A stretch of 64,000 bases of DNA, taken from the NCBI GenBank assembly GCA_030373045.1, contig JAUCPW010000003.1:1-64000 (forward strand), written 5' to 3'. Both the position numbers and the translations under genes were made by a program. The stretch is from Candidatus Fermentibacter sp. (GTDB lineage: Bacteria; Fermentibacterota; Fermentibacteria; Fermentibacterales; Fermentibacteraceae). The notes beneath the pieces were generated by a model. It was not told the origin of the DNA, did not search any database, and worked only from the letters and a program-made list of their open reading frames with translations. Below are positions 7,847 through 16,949 of the stretch, in pieces (positions within the stretch are counted from its first letter, which is position 1; every line of letters starts with the position of its first letter).

Positions 7847-9682
7847 ATGACGGAGGACGGCTTGGGCGGATTCCTCGACAGGCTCGCAGAGAGGCGCGCC
7901 ATCGTCTTCGACGGGGCGATGGGTACGCTGCTCTACCAGCGCGGGGCGGCGGGCGGGAGCTGCTACGACGAGCTCAACCTGTCCAATCCGGACATCGTCG
8001 CAGGGATCCACAGGGACTACGTCCTCGCGGGCGCCGAGGTCATCACCACCAACACATTCGGTGCGAACCCCGTGGTGCTCGAGAAGTACTTCGGACTGGG
8101 CTCCGCAACGGCCGAGATCAACAGGGCCGGGGTGGGGATCGCCCGGGCCGCTTCGGGCGGGGCCATGGTGGCGGGCTCGGTCGGCCCGGTCACGAGGCCG
8201 GCAGAGGCGCTCGACGATATGACCCCGGAGCTTATGGAGCAGGCCTTCGGAGTGCAGCTCCGGGCTCTTCTGGGCGCCGGGGTCGATCTCGTGATCTTCG
8301 AGACGTTCAACGACCCGCGTGAACTCGCGGCGGCACTGGATGCGCTGGATGCCGCGGGAGGGGCCCCGTCCGTGGCCATGCTCACCTTCCTCGAGGGCGG
8401 ACAGACGATCGGGGGGCTCCATCCCCTGCACGCCGGGCATGCACTGGACGAGCTCCCGGCCGATGTCGTTGGGGTCAACTGCGGCACCGGGCCCATGGAC
8501 ATGCTGAAGGTGATCCAGAAGATAGCGCAGGCCACCGGCAAGCCGGTCTGCGCCATGCCCAACGCCGGGGTCGCGAGGTTCGAGGGCGGGAGGTTCACAT
8601 ACCCACGCAATCCCGAGCACATCGGCTTCTACTCGTCCCGGATGGTGGCCGCCGGATGCTCGATAGTGGGCGGATGCTGCGGCACGACGCCCGAGCATGT
8701 CTCGGCCGTCGCTAGGGCCGTGCGCGGCGCGACCCCCGGGAACCGCAGGCGCGTGAGCGTGCAGCTGTCGCACGACGATTCCGCGGATGCGGCGCCCCCG
8801 GTCGTGGAGACCACCCTCAAGAGCATGCTCGGCAGGCGGTTCGTCACGAGCGTGGAGGTCGACCCTCCCAGGGGACCCGACTCGAAGAAGCTCCTCGAGA
8901 GGCTCCGGAAGCTCAAGGGCCTGGGGGTGGACGCCGTGAACGTCTCGGACGGCCCGATGGCGAGGCTCCGCATGTCCCCCTCCGCCTTCGCATCCATAGT
9001 GAGGAGGGAGCTGAACCTGGAGGTCGTGATCCATGCGACCTGCCGCGACAAGAACATCCTCGCCCTGCAGTCCGACCTGCTCGGGCTCTCCGCAACGGGT
9101 CTGAGGAACATCCTCGCTCTCTCCGGCGACCCTCCCAGCATCGGCGACTATCCGTTCGCCACCGCCGTCTACGACGTCCGTTCCGAGGGCCTTGTCAGGA
9201 TGGTGGACTCCCTGAACCGGGGCCGCGACGTCCTCGGGAACAGGCTGAACGGCCCGGCCGGGATCTTCTGCGGAGCCGGGGTGCCGTCATCGCCGGCCGA
9301 TCATGCGCAGGAGCTGACCGCCCTGGAACGCAAGACCAGGTCCGGCCTGGGCTTCGTGCAGACGCAGCCGGTCTTCGACCTCGAAGGCTTCGCCCGTTTC
9401 CATCCGGAGCTCAGGAAGCACGGTCTGCCGGTGATCGCCGGGCTGATGCCCGTGCTGACCGCCGGAGGCCTCGACTACCTCGCGAACGAGGTGCCCGGGA
9501 TGAGCATCCCTCCGGAACTCCTGGAGTCGATGAGGAGCGCCGGAGGGGAGGAGGCCGAGGCTGCCGCCGGAATCTCGTTCGCGAGGGGCGTTCTCGAGGG
9601 GCTGAGGGACATGGGTGTCGACGGAGTCTGCATCATGCCCGCCCTCAACGGCTACGATGTCGTCGAATCACTGCTCTGCTGA
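7847..9682 (+). CDS. Homocysteine S-methyltransferase / methylenetetrahydrofolate reductase fusion
   Basis: 611 residues with two domains. Residues 1-295 are a homocysteine methyltransferase barrel with the three zinc-binding cysteines Cys212 (NCG) and Cys277-Cys278 (GGCCGTTPEH). Residues about 320-611 are a MetF-type barrel (SVEVDPPRG, HATCRDKN, LALSGDPP), which reduces 5,10-methylene-THF to 5-methyl-THF. The same fusion is known in Firmicutes (YitJ). The enzyme couples production of the methyl donor with homocysteine handling, and it heads the methionine operon with the activation protein and MetH just downstream. The next gene begins 28 nt after its stop. Confidence 0.93.
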   Translation: MTEDGLGGFLDRLAERRAIVFDGAMGTLLYQRGAAGGSCYDELNLSNPDIVAGIHRDYVLAGAEVITTNTFGANPVVLEKYFGLGSATAEINRAGVGIARAASGGAMVAGSVGPVTRPAEALDDMTPELMEQAFGVQLRALLGAGVDLVIFETFNDPRELAAALDALDAAGGAPSVAMLTFLEGGQTIGGLHPLHAGHALDELPADVVGVNCGTGPMDMLKVIQKIAQATGKPVCAMPNAGVARFEGGRFTYPRNPEHIGFYSSRMVAAGCSIVGGCCGTTPEHVSAVARAVRGATPGNRRRVSVQLSHDDSADAAPPVVETTLKSMLGRRFVTSVEVDPPRGPDSKKLLERLRKLKGLGVDAVNVSDGPMARLRMSPSAFASIVRRELNLEVVIHATCRDKNILALQSDLLGLSATGLRNILALSGDPPSIGDYPFATAVYDVRSEGLVRMVDSLNRGRDVLGNRLNGPAGIFCGAGVPSSPADHAQELTALERKTRSGLGFVQTQPVFDLEGFARFHPELRKHGLPVIAGLMPVLTAGGLDYLANEVPGMSIPPELLESMRSAGGEEAEAAAGISFARGVLEGLRDMGVDGVCIMPALNGYDVVESLLC

Positions 9683-9710
9683 GCGGCCGGAGCCCCGGCT
9701 CACGCAGCGC

Positions 9711-10256
9711 ATGGTCCTCCTCCGGCTCGGCTACAGGCCCGGGATGCCCGCCGGAGACTGGGCCGTGCGCGCCGGGGAGGCGGTCGGGAAGATCCTTGGT
9801 CTGATGGAACCGGCGTGCGAGCGCGAGCACATGGATGTCGTCGATGTGTCGACCTCCGGCGTGGGGCTCCGGGATGTGCGTTTCGAGAGCGCCTGCCTGG
9901 CGGCCCGTCTCGAGGGATGCACCGCCTGCACGGTCTTCCTCGCCACTCTCGGTCCGCGCGTGGACGAGGAGATAGACGCGCTCGCCCGCACCCCTTCGAT
10001 GCAGGCCGTCCTCGACGCCGCGGCCTCGGAGGCAGCCGAGGCCTGCGCCAGGTGGATCCAGCGCCGCGAGGCGGAGCTGGCCCTTTCGGCCGGAGCCAGG
10101 ACGATGCACAGGTTCAGCCCGGGCTACGGCGATTTCTCGCTGGGTTACCAGCGCTGGTTCACCGGACGGTTCCCTTCGCTGGGGGTCCGGGTAGAGACTT
10201 CCGGCATGATGGTGCCGAGGAAGACGGTATCGGGGGTGATCGGATGGAGGCTCTGA
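9711..10256 (+). CDS. Stand-alone methionine synthase activation-domain protein
   Basis: 181 residues resembling the C-terminal AdoMet-binding activation domain of cobalamin-dependent methionine synthase. The key signature is the Arg-Phe-(Ser)-Pro-Gly-Tyr-Gly-Asp-Phe stretch near residue 130, which corresponds to the AdoMet-binding RPAPGYP loop. Separate copies are known in organisms such as Thermotoga whose MetH lacks this domain. It reductively re-methylates the oxidised cobalamin of MetH. It sits directly before the truncated MetH gene and overlaps its start by 13 nt. ATG at 9711 was chosen; an ATG at 9657 would overlap the preceding gene. Confidence 0.85.
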   Translation: MVLLRLGYRPGMPAGDWAVRAGEAVGKILGLMEPACEREHMDVVDVSTSGVGLRDVRFESACLAARLEGCTACTVFLATLGPRVDEEIDALARTPSMQAVLDAAASEAAEACARWIQRREAELALSAGARTMHRFSPGYGDFSLGYQRWFTGRFPSLGVRVETSGMMVPRKTVSGVIGWRL

Positions 10257-12631
10257 TAGACAGGTTCGGGGGTCGTGTCCTGGTGGCGGACGGCGCCATG
10301 GGCACTCTTCTCTCGGGGAGCGGGCACTCCGGTTCCGCACTCCCGGAGGAGATCCTGCTGGAGGATCCCGACAGGGTGCGGGACGCCCACCGCGAGTATG
10401 CCGCGGCCGGAGCCGACATCCTCGTGACGGACACCTACGGCGCGGGCAGGCTCAAGCTCTCCGAGTTCGGCCTGGAGTCGAGGCAGCGCGATATCGTGGA
10501 TCGGGCCGTATTCGCAGCGCGGTCAGGGGCTTCCGGACGGAACTGCCTGGTCGCCGGCTCGATCGGCCCGCTGGGGAGCTTCCTCGCACCTTTCGGACCG
10601 GTCCGCCCGGCCGAGGCCTCGGCCTGCTTCAGGGAGCTCGCGGAACTGCTGGTGCAGTGCGGCGTCGATCTGATATTCCTCGAGACCTTCACCGACATCC
10701 GCGAGCTGAGGCTGGCCGCCTCGGCGGTCAGGGAGGCCGGCCCGCGGCTGCCTATCCTCATGAGCATGAGCTTCGAGAGAAACGCGAGGACGGTGACCGG
10801 CACGCCCGCCGAAGTGCTAGCCGACGTCTCCGGGGCGTTCGGCCCCGGCATGGCGGGGGTCAACTGCGGAGCCTCCCTCCCGGACAACGAGGCTGCCGCG
10901 CTCGCCCTCCTGGCACATTCGAGCCTTCCCGTGTGCTACATGCCCAACGCCGGGATCCCGACCGTCAGGGACGGCGTAACGACATGGGCCGCCACCCCCG
11001 GCGACCTGGCGGGCTCGGCCGTCCGGGTCTGCGAAGCCGGGGCGTCCGTGGCGGGGAGCTGCTGCGGGTCGACCCCCGAGCACACCAGGGCCATCGCGGA
11101 AGCACTTTCCGGAATGCCGGCCGCCCGGACGAGGCCGCGCAGGGTCTGCTCGATCTCCTCCAGGACCTCGAGGCTGGTCTTCGGCGGCGGGGGCTTCCTG
11201 ATCGCCGGCGAGAGGATCAATCCCACCGGGCGAAGGGCGCTGGCATCATCTATACGGAGCGGTTCCACAGGGGTGCTCAGGCGGTCGGCCGCGCGGCAGG
11301 CCGCCGCCGGCGCGAACCTGCTCGACCTCAACGTCGGCGTGGGCGACCCGGGGCTCGAAGCCTCGTTCATGCCGGGAGCCGTCGCGGCCCTGGACGGAGT
11401 GCCGGGGCTCCCGCTGTTCATCGACAGTCCCCTGCCCGGAGTCGTCGCATCGGCGCTGCCCGAATACCCGGCACGGGCCTTCGTCAATTCGATACCCTGC
11501 ATCCCGTCGAGGCTAGAAGCCGAGCTCCCTCTCGTGAAGAAGCACGGGGCGGGATTCGTGGCGCTGCTGATGGATGCGCACGGAGTCCCCGACACCGCCG
11601 GGGGCAGGATCGCGCTGCTCGGGGAGATGCTGGCCGCCGCCCGGGCTTTCGGACTCGGTGTCGAGGACGTGATCGTGGACCCCGTGGTCCTCTCCGAGGC
11701 TGCGTCACCCGGGGCTGCGCTCGTGACTCTGGAGACCCTGCGCCGCATCAGGAGCGAGTACGGCCTGGAAACCATCGTCGGGCTGAGCAATGTCTCCTAC
11801 GGCCTCCCCGCGAGGAGTGCCGTGAACAGGGCATTCCTGACCCTGGCCGTGGAGGCCGGCCTCTCGGCTGCGATAATGGACCCGCTGGATTCCGATGGTG
11901 GCCTGCTGCCGTCGGCAGCCCGGCTGCTCATCTCGCCGGGCGAAGGCTTCGCGGGGTTCACCGGGCTCGCCACCGGCTGCGCGCCCGCCATGGAGCCGGC
12001 ACCCCGCCCGGACGCGGACGGACCCACGATCGAGGAGGCCATCGCTGGGGGCGATGCCGCTTCCGCGGTGGAGGCGGTCGAAAGGGCCCTGAAGGACACG
12101 GACCCGTCCGGGCTCGTGGCGTCGGTGCTGGTGCCCGCGGTGACCAGGCTCGGGACGGAGTACGAGCAGGGCAGGATCTTCCTGCCCATGCTGCTGGCGG
12201 GCGCGGAGGCGGTCGAGGCATGCTTCGGCGCCATCCGGAGGATCTCGGGCGGATCGGCCTGCCGGGGGACCGTCCTCATGGCCACCGTCGAGGGCGACGT
12301 TCACGACATCGGCAAGAACATCGTCGCCGCAATCCTGGCCGGGCACGGCTGGAGGATCGTGGATCTCGGCAGGAACGTCCCGGCAGGGGTGATCGTAGAG
12401 GCGGCCCTTCGCGAGAAGCCTGATGCAGTCGGCCTGAGCGCGCTGCTGACCCCCAGCCTTCCCGTCATGGCGGCCGCAGTCGCACTGCTGCGGGAGAGAC
12501 TCGATCCCGTGCCGCCCATACTCGTGGGTGGAGCCGTGGTCACCGAGGGGTTCGCCCGGGGCATAGGCGCCGTCTACGGCAGGGACGGGGTCCAGGCCGC
12601 GAGGATCCTGGACGGAGGAAGCCCGTCATGA
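10244..12631 (+). CDS. metH: Cobalamin-dependent methionine synthase lacking the activation domain
   Basis: 795 residues, against about 1200 for full MetH. Domains in order: homocysteine-binding barrel (1-295) with zinc ligands Cys208 and Cys273-Cys274; methyl-THF/pterin-binding barrel (about 315-575, starting GERINPTG); cobalamin cap helices (about 600-670); and B12-binding Rossmann domain with DVHDIGKN, in which His687 is the lower cobalt ligand. It transfers the methyl group from 5-methyl-THF to homocysteine through methylcobalamin. The chain stops after the B12 domain, and the missing activation domain is encoded immediately upstream. The downstream glycosyltransferase overlaps by ATGA. 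Confidence 0.95.
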   Translation: MEALIDRFGGRVLVADGAMGTLLSGSGHSGSALPEEILLEDPDRVRDAHREYAAAGADILVTDTYGAGRLKLSEFGLESRQRDIVDRAVFAARSGASGRNCLVAGSIGPLGSFLAPFGPVRPAEASACFRELAELLVQCGVDLIFLETFTDIRELRLAASAVREAGPRLPILMSMSFERNARTVTGTPAEVLADVSGAFGPGMAGVNCGASLPDNEAAALALLAHSSLPVCYMPNAGIPTVRDGVTTWAATPGDLAGSAVRVCEAGASVAGSCCGSTPEHTRAIAEALSGMPAARTRPRRVCSISSRTSRLVFGGGGFLIAGERINPTGRRALASSIRSGSTGVLRRSAARQAAAGANLLDLNVGVGDPGLEASFMPGAVAALDGVPGLPLFIDSPLPGVVASALPEYPARAFVNSIPCIPSRLEAELPLVKKHGAGFVALLMDAHGVPDTAGGRIALLGEMLAAARAFGLGVEDVIVDPVVLSEAASPGAALVTLETLRRIRSEYGLETIVGLSNVSYGLPARSAVNRAFLTLAVEAGLSAAIMDPLDSDGGLLPSAARLLISPGEGFAGFTGLATGCAPAMEPAPRPDADGPTIEEAIAGGDAASAVEAVERALKDTDPSGLVASVLVPAVTRLGTEYEQGRIFLPMLLAGAEAVEACFGAIRRISGGSACRGTVLMATVEGDVHDIGKNIVAAILAGHGWRIVDLGRNVPAGVIVEAALREKPDAVGLSALLTPSLPVMAAAVALLRERLDPVPPILVGGAVVTEGFARGIGAVYGRDGVQAARILDGGSPS

Positions 12632-13764
12632 GCCCGGCCGGGCCCATGCGCATCGTCATCAGCAACTCGATGATGACCTGGGGAGGCGGCGAGAACTGGA
12701 GCCTCACCGCCGCCGCCGGGCTGGCCGGGAGGGGACACGACGTCATCCTGGTCTGCCGGCCGGGAAGCTCACTGGAAGAGAGGGCCCTGGCCGGGGGCGG
12801 CCTCCGTGTGGAGGCGATCCCCATCCGGGGCGACTTCAGCCCCCGGTCGGTCTTCCGGGCGGCATCCCTCTTCGCCGGGCACGGGACACAGGTGGCCTGC
12901 TGCAATCTCGACCGCGAGGTCAGGAGCCTCGGGATCGCCGCGAGGATGGAGGGAGTGGTCTTCATCCGCCGCAGGGGCAGCGACTACGGCTTCAAGAACA
13001 GCCTCAGGTACAGGATCTCCTACAGCCGCCTGGTGGACGGCGTCATGGTGAACAGCGACTCCACGATGAACAGCATCCTTTCGAAGAACAGGTGGCTTCC
13101 GAGGGGAAAGCTCCGGAGGATATACAACGGCATCGACACCGGGCGGTTCGTTCCGGACCCCGTGGCCGGAGCCCGGTTCAGGGCATCGGCGGGCCTGGGG
13201 GAGGGCGATCTCGTCGTAGGCATCGCGGGCTCGCTCCTTCCCAGGAAGAGGCACGGAGTCCTGTTCGAGGCATGTTCCGGACTGGTGGGGACCTTCCCCG
13301 CGATGAGGCTGCTCGTGGCCGGTCCCGCGCCGACTGCGCGGCACAGGATGGAGACCGAGGAGGCCGCCTCGAGGGCGGGTGTCCTCGACAGGACGGTCTT
13401 CACCGGCCCCGTAGACGACATGGTGGGATGCTACAACTCGATGGACATGCTCTGCATGCCCTCGATCAACGAAGGATTCGGCTACGCGGCAGCCGAAGCG
13501 ATGTCCTGCGGGAAGCCCGTGATCGTCTCCGACGCCAGCAGCCTGCCGGAGGTCGTCGGCCCCGACGGCATGATATTCCCGGTGGACGATGCCGCCGCTC
13601 TCGGGGGATATGTCTCCAGGCTCGCCGGCGATCCCGGGATCAGGGCCGAGGCCGGGAGGCGCGCGAGGAACCGCGTGGTCGAAGTGTTCTCCATCGACAG
13701 GATGCTCGACGGCATCGAGGCGTACTTCTGGGAGATGATCGCGAAGAGGGGCGGGGGGGCATGA
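12628..13764 (+). CDS. GT4-family glycosyltransferase
   Basis: 378 residues with a GT-B fold. The N-terminal half carries the Gly-rich acceptor loop (TWGGGENWSL); the C-terminal half carries the donor site and the EX7E motif (EGFGYAAAEAMSCGKPV near 286). Members use NDP-sugars to build lipopolysaccharide, exopolysaccharide or glycolipids; the sugar is not predictable. It starts with an ATGA overlap on metH and overlaps the next gene by ATGA, so it is embedded in the long operon although functionally unlike its neighbours. Confidence 0.88.
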   Translation: MSPAGPMRIVISNSMMTWGGGENWSLTAAAGLAGRGHDVILVCRPGSSLEERALAGGGLRVEAIPIRGDFSPRSVFRAASLFAGHGTQVACCNLDREVRSLGIAARMEGVVFIRRRGSDYGFKNSLRYRISYSRLVDGVMVNSDSTMNSILSKNRWLPRGKLRRIYNGIDTGRFVPDPVAGARFRASAGLGEGDLVVGIAGSLLPRKRHGVLFEACSGLVGTFPAMRLLVAGPAPTARHRMETEEAASRAGVLDRTVFTGPVDDMVGCYNSMDMLCMPSINEGFGYAAAEAMSCGKPVIVSDASSLPEVVGPDGMIFPVDDAAALGGYVSRLAGDPGIRAEAGRRARNRVVEVFSIDRMLDGIEAYFWEMIAKRGGGA

Positions 13765-14441
13765 AGACTTCCTGCAGCCAGTGCGGCGCCGGGCTGAGGG
13801 TGCTCAGGAGGGAGTTCTTCCTGAGATGTCCGTACTGCGGCGCACGCATGCTGTTCGAGATCCCGGGCAGGATCCTGATGATATCCTCTCCTTCGATCGG
13901 CGAGGACTCCCTCCGCAGGCTGCTCCCCGGAGTGGGCATCGATGCGGTCGAACTGATCTACTACCCCTACCGCGAGATCCCGGGGGCGGGCCTCGAGGCT
14001 GCGTTCTCGCAGCCCGTGCCCGATCTCGAGGGCTACCGGCCTCCCTCCGGCGCCATGACGGTCCTGTCGGAGAACGATGCCTCGCCCGAACAGCTCATGC
14101 CGCCGGCGGGCGAAGGCGCTGAGAATACCGGTTCCGAAGCCTCGACGATCGTCTACCATCCCTTCTTCCGGGTCCGGACACAGGACAGGGGGATTCCCGA
14201 GACGCTCCTCGTCGACGCGGTGAGCGGGCTCCCCGTCGGCGGCGCACGAGCAGCGTCGAATCAAGTCAGGCTGCCTTCGGCCAGTTTCGTCGAAGCCCTG
14301 ATCGCCCTCTCCCTCCTGTCGGGAGCGGTCTTCGCGGCGGCGAGGCTTGCGGGCGCCGGGCTTCAGGGCGGCCTCGAGGCCTCCCTGGTCGCATGCATCG
14401 CGGGATGCGCCCTCTACATCCGCTTCAGGATCCTCCGGTGA
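13761..14441 (+). CDS. Zinc-ribbon protein with C-terminal membrane anchor (1 of 3)
   Basis: 226 residues. An N-terminal zinc ribbon (CSQCGAG near residue 5 and CPYCGA near 23) is followed by a soluble domain containing an acidic low-complexity stretch, and then two C-terminal hydrophobic segments (about 175-195 and 203-220). I do not recognise a named family. It is the first of three consecutive genes that each begin with a paired-CxxC ribbon, joined to each other and to the glycosyltransferase by 4-nt or slightly larger overlaps. The ribbon side is probably cytoplasmic. Function is unknown; co-translation suggests a complex. Confidence 0.75.
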   Translation: MKTSCSQCGAGLRVLRREFFLRCPYCGARMLFEIPGRILMISSPSIGEDSLRRLLPGVGIDAVELIYYPYREIPGAGLEAAFSQPVPDLEGYRPPSGAMTVLSENDASPEQLMPPAGEGAENTGSEASTIVYHPFFRVRTQDRGIPETLLVDAVSGLPVGGARAASNQVRLPSASFVEALIALSLLSGAVFAAARLAGAGLQGGLEASLVACIAGCALYIRFRILR

Positions 14442-15493
14442 CCGGTCCCAGGGCCCTCTCCTGCCCGGCCTGCGGCGGTCTTCTCGACTTCAGGGAGGGA
14501 GACGTAGAAGGGTCATGCCGCCACTGCGGCACCAGGGTCAGGAGGACCGACGCAGTCGTCAGGCTGCTCAGACCCTCTGCCATGGACGGGACCGGAGCCC
14601 TCAGGGCCGTGAGGCGTCTTCTCGAGGGTCCGAGCATACGGCGCGGGGCGCTCTCCAGGGCGAGGGTGGCCAGACCGAGGCTCTTCTACGTGCCGTTCTG
14701 GCATGTCTCGGCCCAGGTCACGGGTTTTGCGTTCGGGCTGGAGCCGGTATGGGAGGAGCAGGAGCTGCCCGTGGCCACCGACACCGAGCAGGGCGGCGAC
14801 AACATGTCCGTCTTCGGGAAGACGCGGACCGTCCGGATCAGGAAGGGTGCGAAGGCCGTCTCCCGCGAGATCAGGGTGTTCGGGAGCGTGAACGTCAGCG
14901 CCGCAGACCTTGAGCCCCTCGGCATCCCGTCGATGGGGGAGGACGCCCAGCTCTCGATGACCGGCCTCGAGATACAGCGGAACGAACTCCCGGAGGGCCT
15001 CGAGGTCCTCGACTCCCGGTCGGCCGGAGAGGGTGTCCTCGTCGACCCTTCTATGCCCCTGAGCCAGGCGGTCGCGAGCGCCGACAGGTACTTCGAGCGG
15101 CTGGCCGGGGGATCGGCGAGAGCGCTGGAGCAGCGGTGGACGTGGCACGCCATCACCTGCCGCCGCGTGCGTCTTGTCTTCTACCCTCTCTGGGTGGTCG
15201 ATTTCCAGTGCGGCGGCTCTCCCTACCGGGCGGTCCTCGATGGAGCGTCCGGAAAGGTCATCAGGGGAATCCTTCCCGGCAGGAGGCGCGACATCAACAT
15301 CCTGGCCTCGATCGTGGCCGCCCTCTGGGCCGCCTGCCTGCCCTTCGTCCTCTCCTCCCTGGACGGCGGTTCCGCTCTGCGGGGCTGCGGGTCGGTCACG
15401 CTCCTGGCCGGCGCGATGCTGGGACTGGGCACCTGGAAGCTCATGGACATGCTCGACTCCGTGAGCAGGAAGGGCAGCGATGTCGTGGTCTGA
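14438..15493 (+). CDS. Zinc-ribbon protein with two C-terminal membrane spans (2 of 3)
   Basis: 351 residues beginning at GTG within the preceding stop (GTGA). A zinc ribbon (CPACGG near 9, CRHCGT near 27) leads into a large soluble domain with conserved-looking aromatic patches (FYVPFWHV, VFYPLWVVDF), followed by two hydrophobic helices near the C-terminus. The FYxPxW/YxVxF pattern recurs in the next gene (LHLPFWLVEV), suggesting a shared fold. Similar ribbon-plus-domain proteins occur as uncharacterised membrane-associated proteins. No enzyme motif is seen. Confidence 0.75.
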   Translation: MTGPRALSCPACGGLLDFREGDVEGSCRHCGTRVRRTDAVVRLLRPSAMDGTGALRAVRRLLEGPSIRRGALSRARVARPRLFYVPFWHVSAQVTGFAFGLEPVWEEQELPVATDTEQGGDNMSVFGKTRTVRIRKGAKAVSREIRVFGSVNVSAADLEPLGIPSMGEDAQLSMTGLEIQRNELPEGLEVLDSRSAGEGVLVDPSMPLSQAVASADRYFERLAGGSARALEQRWTWHAITCRRVRLVFYPLWVVDFQCGGSPYRAVLDGASGKVIRGILPGRRRDINILASIVAALWAACLPFVLSSLDGGSALRGCGSVTLLAGAMLGLGTWKLMDMLDSVSRKGSDVVV

Positions 15494-16211
15494 GAGGGAG
15501 ATGACCAGCCTCGCCTGCGGGCTCTGCGGAACCGGCCTCACGGGGCTGCCCGACGATATCCTGCTCTACTGCCGCGGCTGCGATTCGGTCTGGAGCATCG
15601 AGTCGGGCTGCCCGGAGAAGGTGGCCCTGTCGGTGCTCCCCTCGCCGGAGGAACCGGCCCTGCACCTGCCGTTCTGGCTGGTCGAAGTATCGGTCGAGCG
15701 GGGCGGCATCCTCGTCAGGGACGAGAACTGCCCGGCCCGGATCGAGTTTCCCAGGGAACTGGACACTTCGGCCGAGAGAGGCCTGGAGTTCGTCGAGACG
15801 AAGCCGTACTCGACGAAAGCCGCCGTGCCGGCCTTCGCGTGCGACCGGGCTGCCGGATTCGGCTCCCTCCTGTCGTCGATCCTCGGAACCATGGAGGGCC
15901 GGCCGCACCCGGTCCGCTGCCTGGCCGGAGGTGTCATGTCCGGGCGTGAGGCCCGCGAGACTGCCCATGCCGTCCTGATCGCGGGGCTCAGGCGCGACAA
16001 CCCCGGCCTGGCCCGCGTGGACCTCGTGACGGAGACATCCGCACCCTCTCTCGCCGCAGTGGGTTTCGACCCCGTCGAGCGCGGCCTCCGGCTTGCAGGA
16101 ACGCGCTTCGTACTGCCATATACGGCCCTGGCGGATGCACGGGCGCTCCTGTGTTTTTCCGGTCACCGGATGCAGTCTTCAACAACTGATTTTACCGGCC
16201 ATCTTCCATGA
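15480..16211 (+). CDS. Zinc-ribbon protein without membrane anchor (3 of 3)
   Basis: 243 residues. The N-terminal ribbon (CGLCGTG and CRGCDSVW) is followed by a soluble domain that contains the PFWLVEVSV strand seen in the upstream protein. There is no convincing membrane helix, so this is probably the soluble partner of the two membrane-anchored relatives. AGGAAGG lies 7 nt before ATG 15480; an alternative ATG at 15501 is possible. The gene overlaps its predecessor by 14 nt and ends 12 nt before yebC. Confidence 0.72.
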   Translation: MSWSEREMTSLACGLCGTGLTGLPDDILLYCRGCDSVWSIESGCPEKVALSVLPSPEEPALHLPFWLVEVSVERGGILVRDENCPARIEFPRELDTSAERGLEFVETKPYSTKAAVPAFACDRAAGFGSLLSSILGTMEGRPHPVRCLAGGVMSGREARETAHAVLIAGLRRDNPGLARVDLVTETSAPSLAAVGFDPVERGLRLAGTRFVLPYTALADARALLCFSGHRMQSSTTDFTGHLP

Positions 16212-16223
16212 AATGAGGGAATC

Positions 16224-16949
16224 ATGTCGGGACACAACAAATGGAGCACGATCAAGCACAAGAAGGGCAAGGCCGACGCCGTCCGAGGCGCGCTCTTCAG
16301 CAAGCTGGTCAAGGAGATCACGGCTTCGGCGCGCGAAGGCGGCGGCGATCCCAACATGAACGCCCGTCTCAGGGTGGCCGTGGATGCCGCCAAGGCCAGC
16401 AACATGCCTGCCGACAACATCGAGAAGGCCATCAAGAGGGGCACCGGCGAGATCGAGGGCGTTGTCTACGAGGAGATGCAGTACGAGGCCTACGGCCCCG
16501 GCGGAGTGGCCATCCTCATCGATGTCCTCACCGACAACAAGAACAGGGCTGCCGCCGAGATCCGGCACATGCTGACGCGCGGAGGCGGCAGGCTGGGAGC
16601 CAAGAACAGCGTCGCCTACCACTTCACCAGCCGCGGCCAGATCTTCGTCGATGCGAGGAAGTACGACGAGGAGAAGGTGATGGAGGCCGGGCTCGAGGCC
16701 GGCGCCGAGGACATCCAGTCCGAGGACGACACCATCATCGTCGTGACCAGCCCGGCCCAGCTCTACAACGTCAAGGAGAGCCTCGAGAAGGCCGGCATCA
16801 CAGTGGACGGGGCCGAATCCACCAAGGTGGCCGACAACGTGGTCGTGCCGGACAGGAAGGAGGCCGAGCAGGCCGCCCGGCTGCTCGAGATGCTCGAGGA
16901 GCACGACGACGTCCAGGCGGTCCACACGAATCTGGAGATGCCGGAATAG
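16224..16949 (+). CDS. yebC: YebC/PmpR-family DNA-binding/translation factor
   Basis: 241 residues, the normal length. The N-terminus MSGHNKWSTIKHKKGKAD is the family hallmark. Family members were long annotated as transcription regulators (PmpR) and more recently linked to translation of proline-rich stretches (TACO1-like). yebC next to ruvCAB is a widespread arrangement, and here its TAG stop overlaps the probable ruvC start. Confidence 0.95.
   Translation: MSGHNKWSTIKHKKGKADAVRGALFSKLVKEITASAREGGGDPNMNARLRVAVDAAKASNMPADNIEKAIKRGTGEIEGVVYEEMQYEAYGPGGVAILIDVLTDNKNRAAAEIRHMLTRGGGRLGAKNSVAYHFTSRGQIFVDARKYDEEKVMEAGLEAGAEDIQSEDDTIIVVTSPAQLYNVKESLEKAGITVDGAESTKVADNVVVPDRKEAEQAARLLEMLEEHDDVQAVHTNLEMPE

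Noticed and set aside
9815-10243. Extended N-terminus of the MetH reading
   Set aside because: The frame is open upstream but overlaps the activation-domain gene, and the homocysteine-binding domain begins at ATG 10244.
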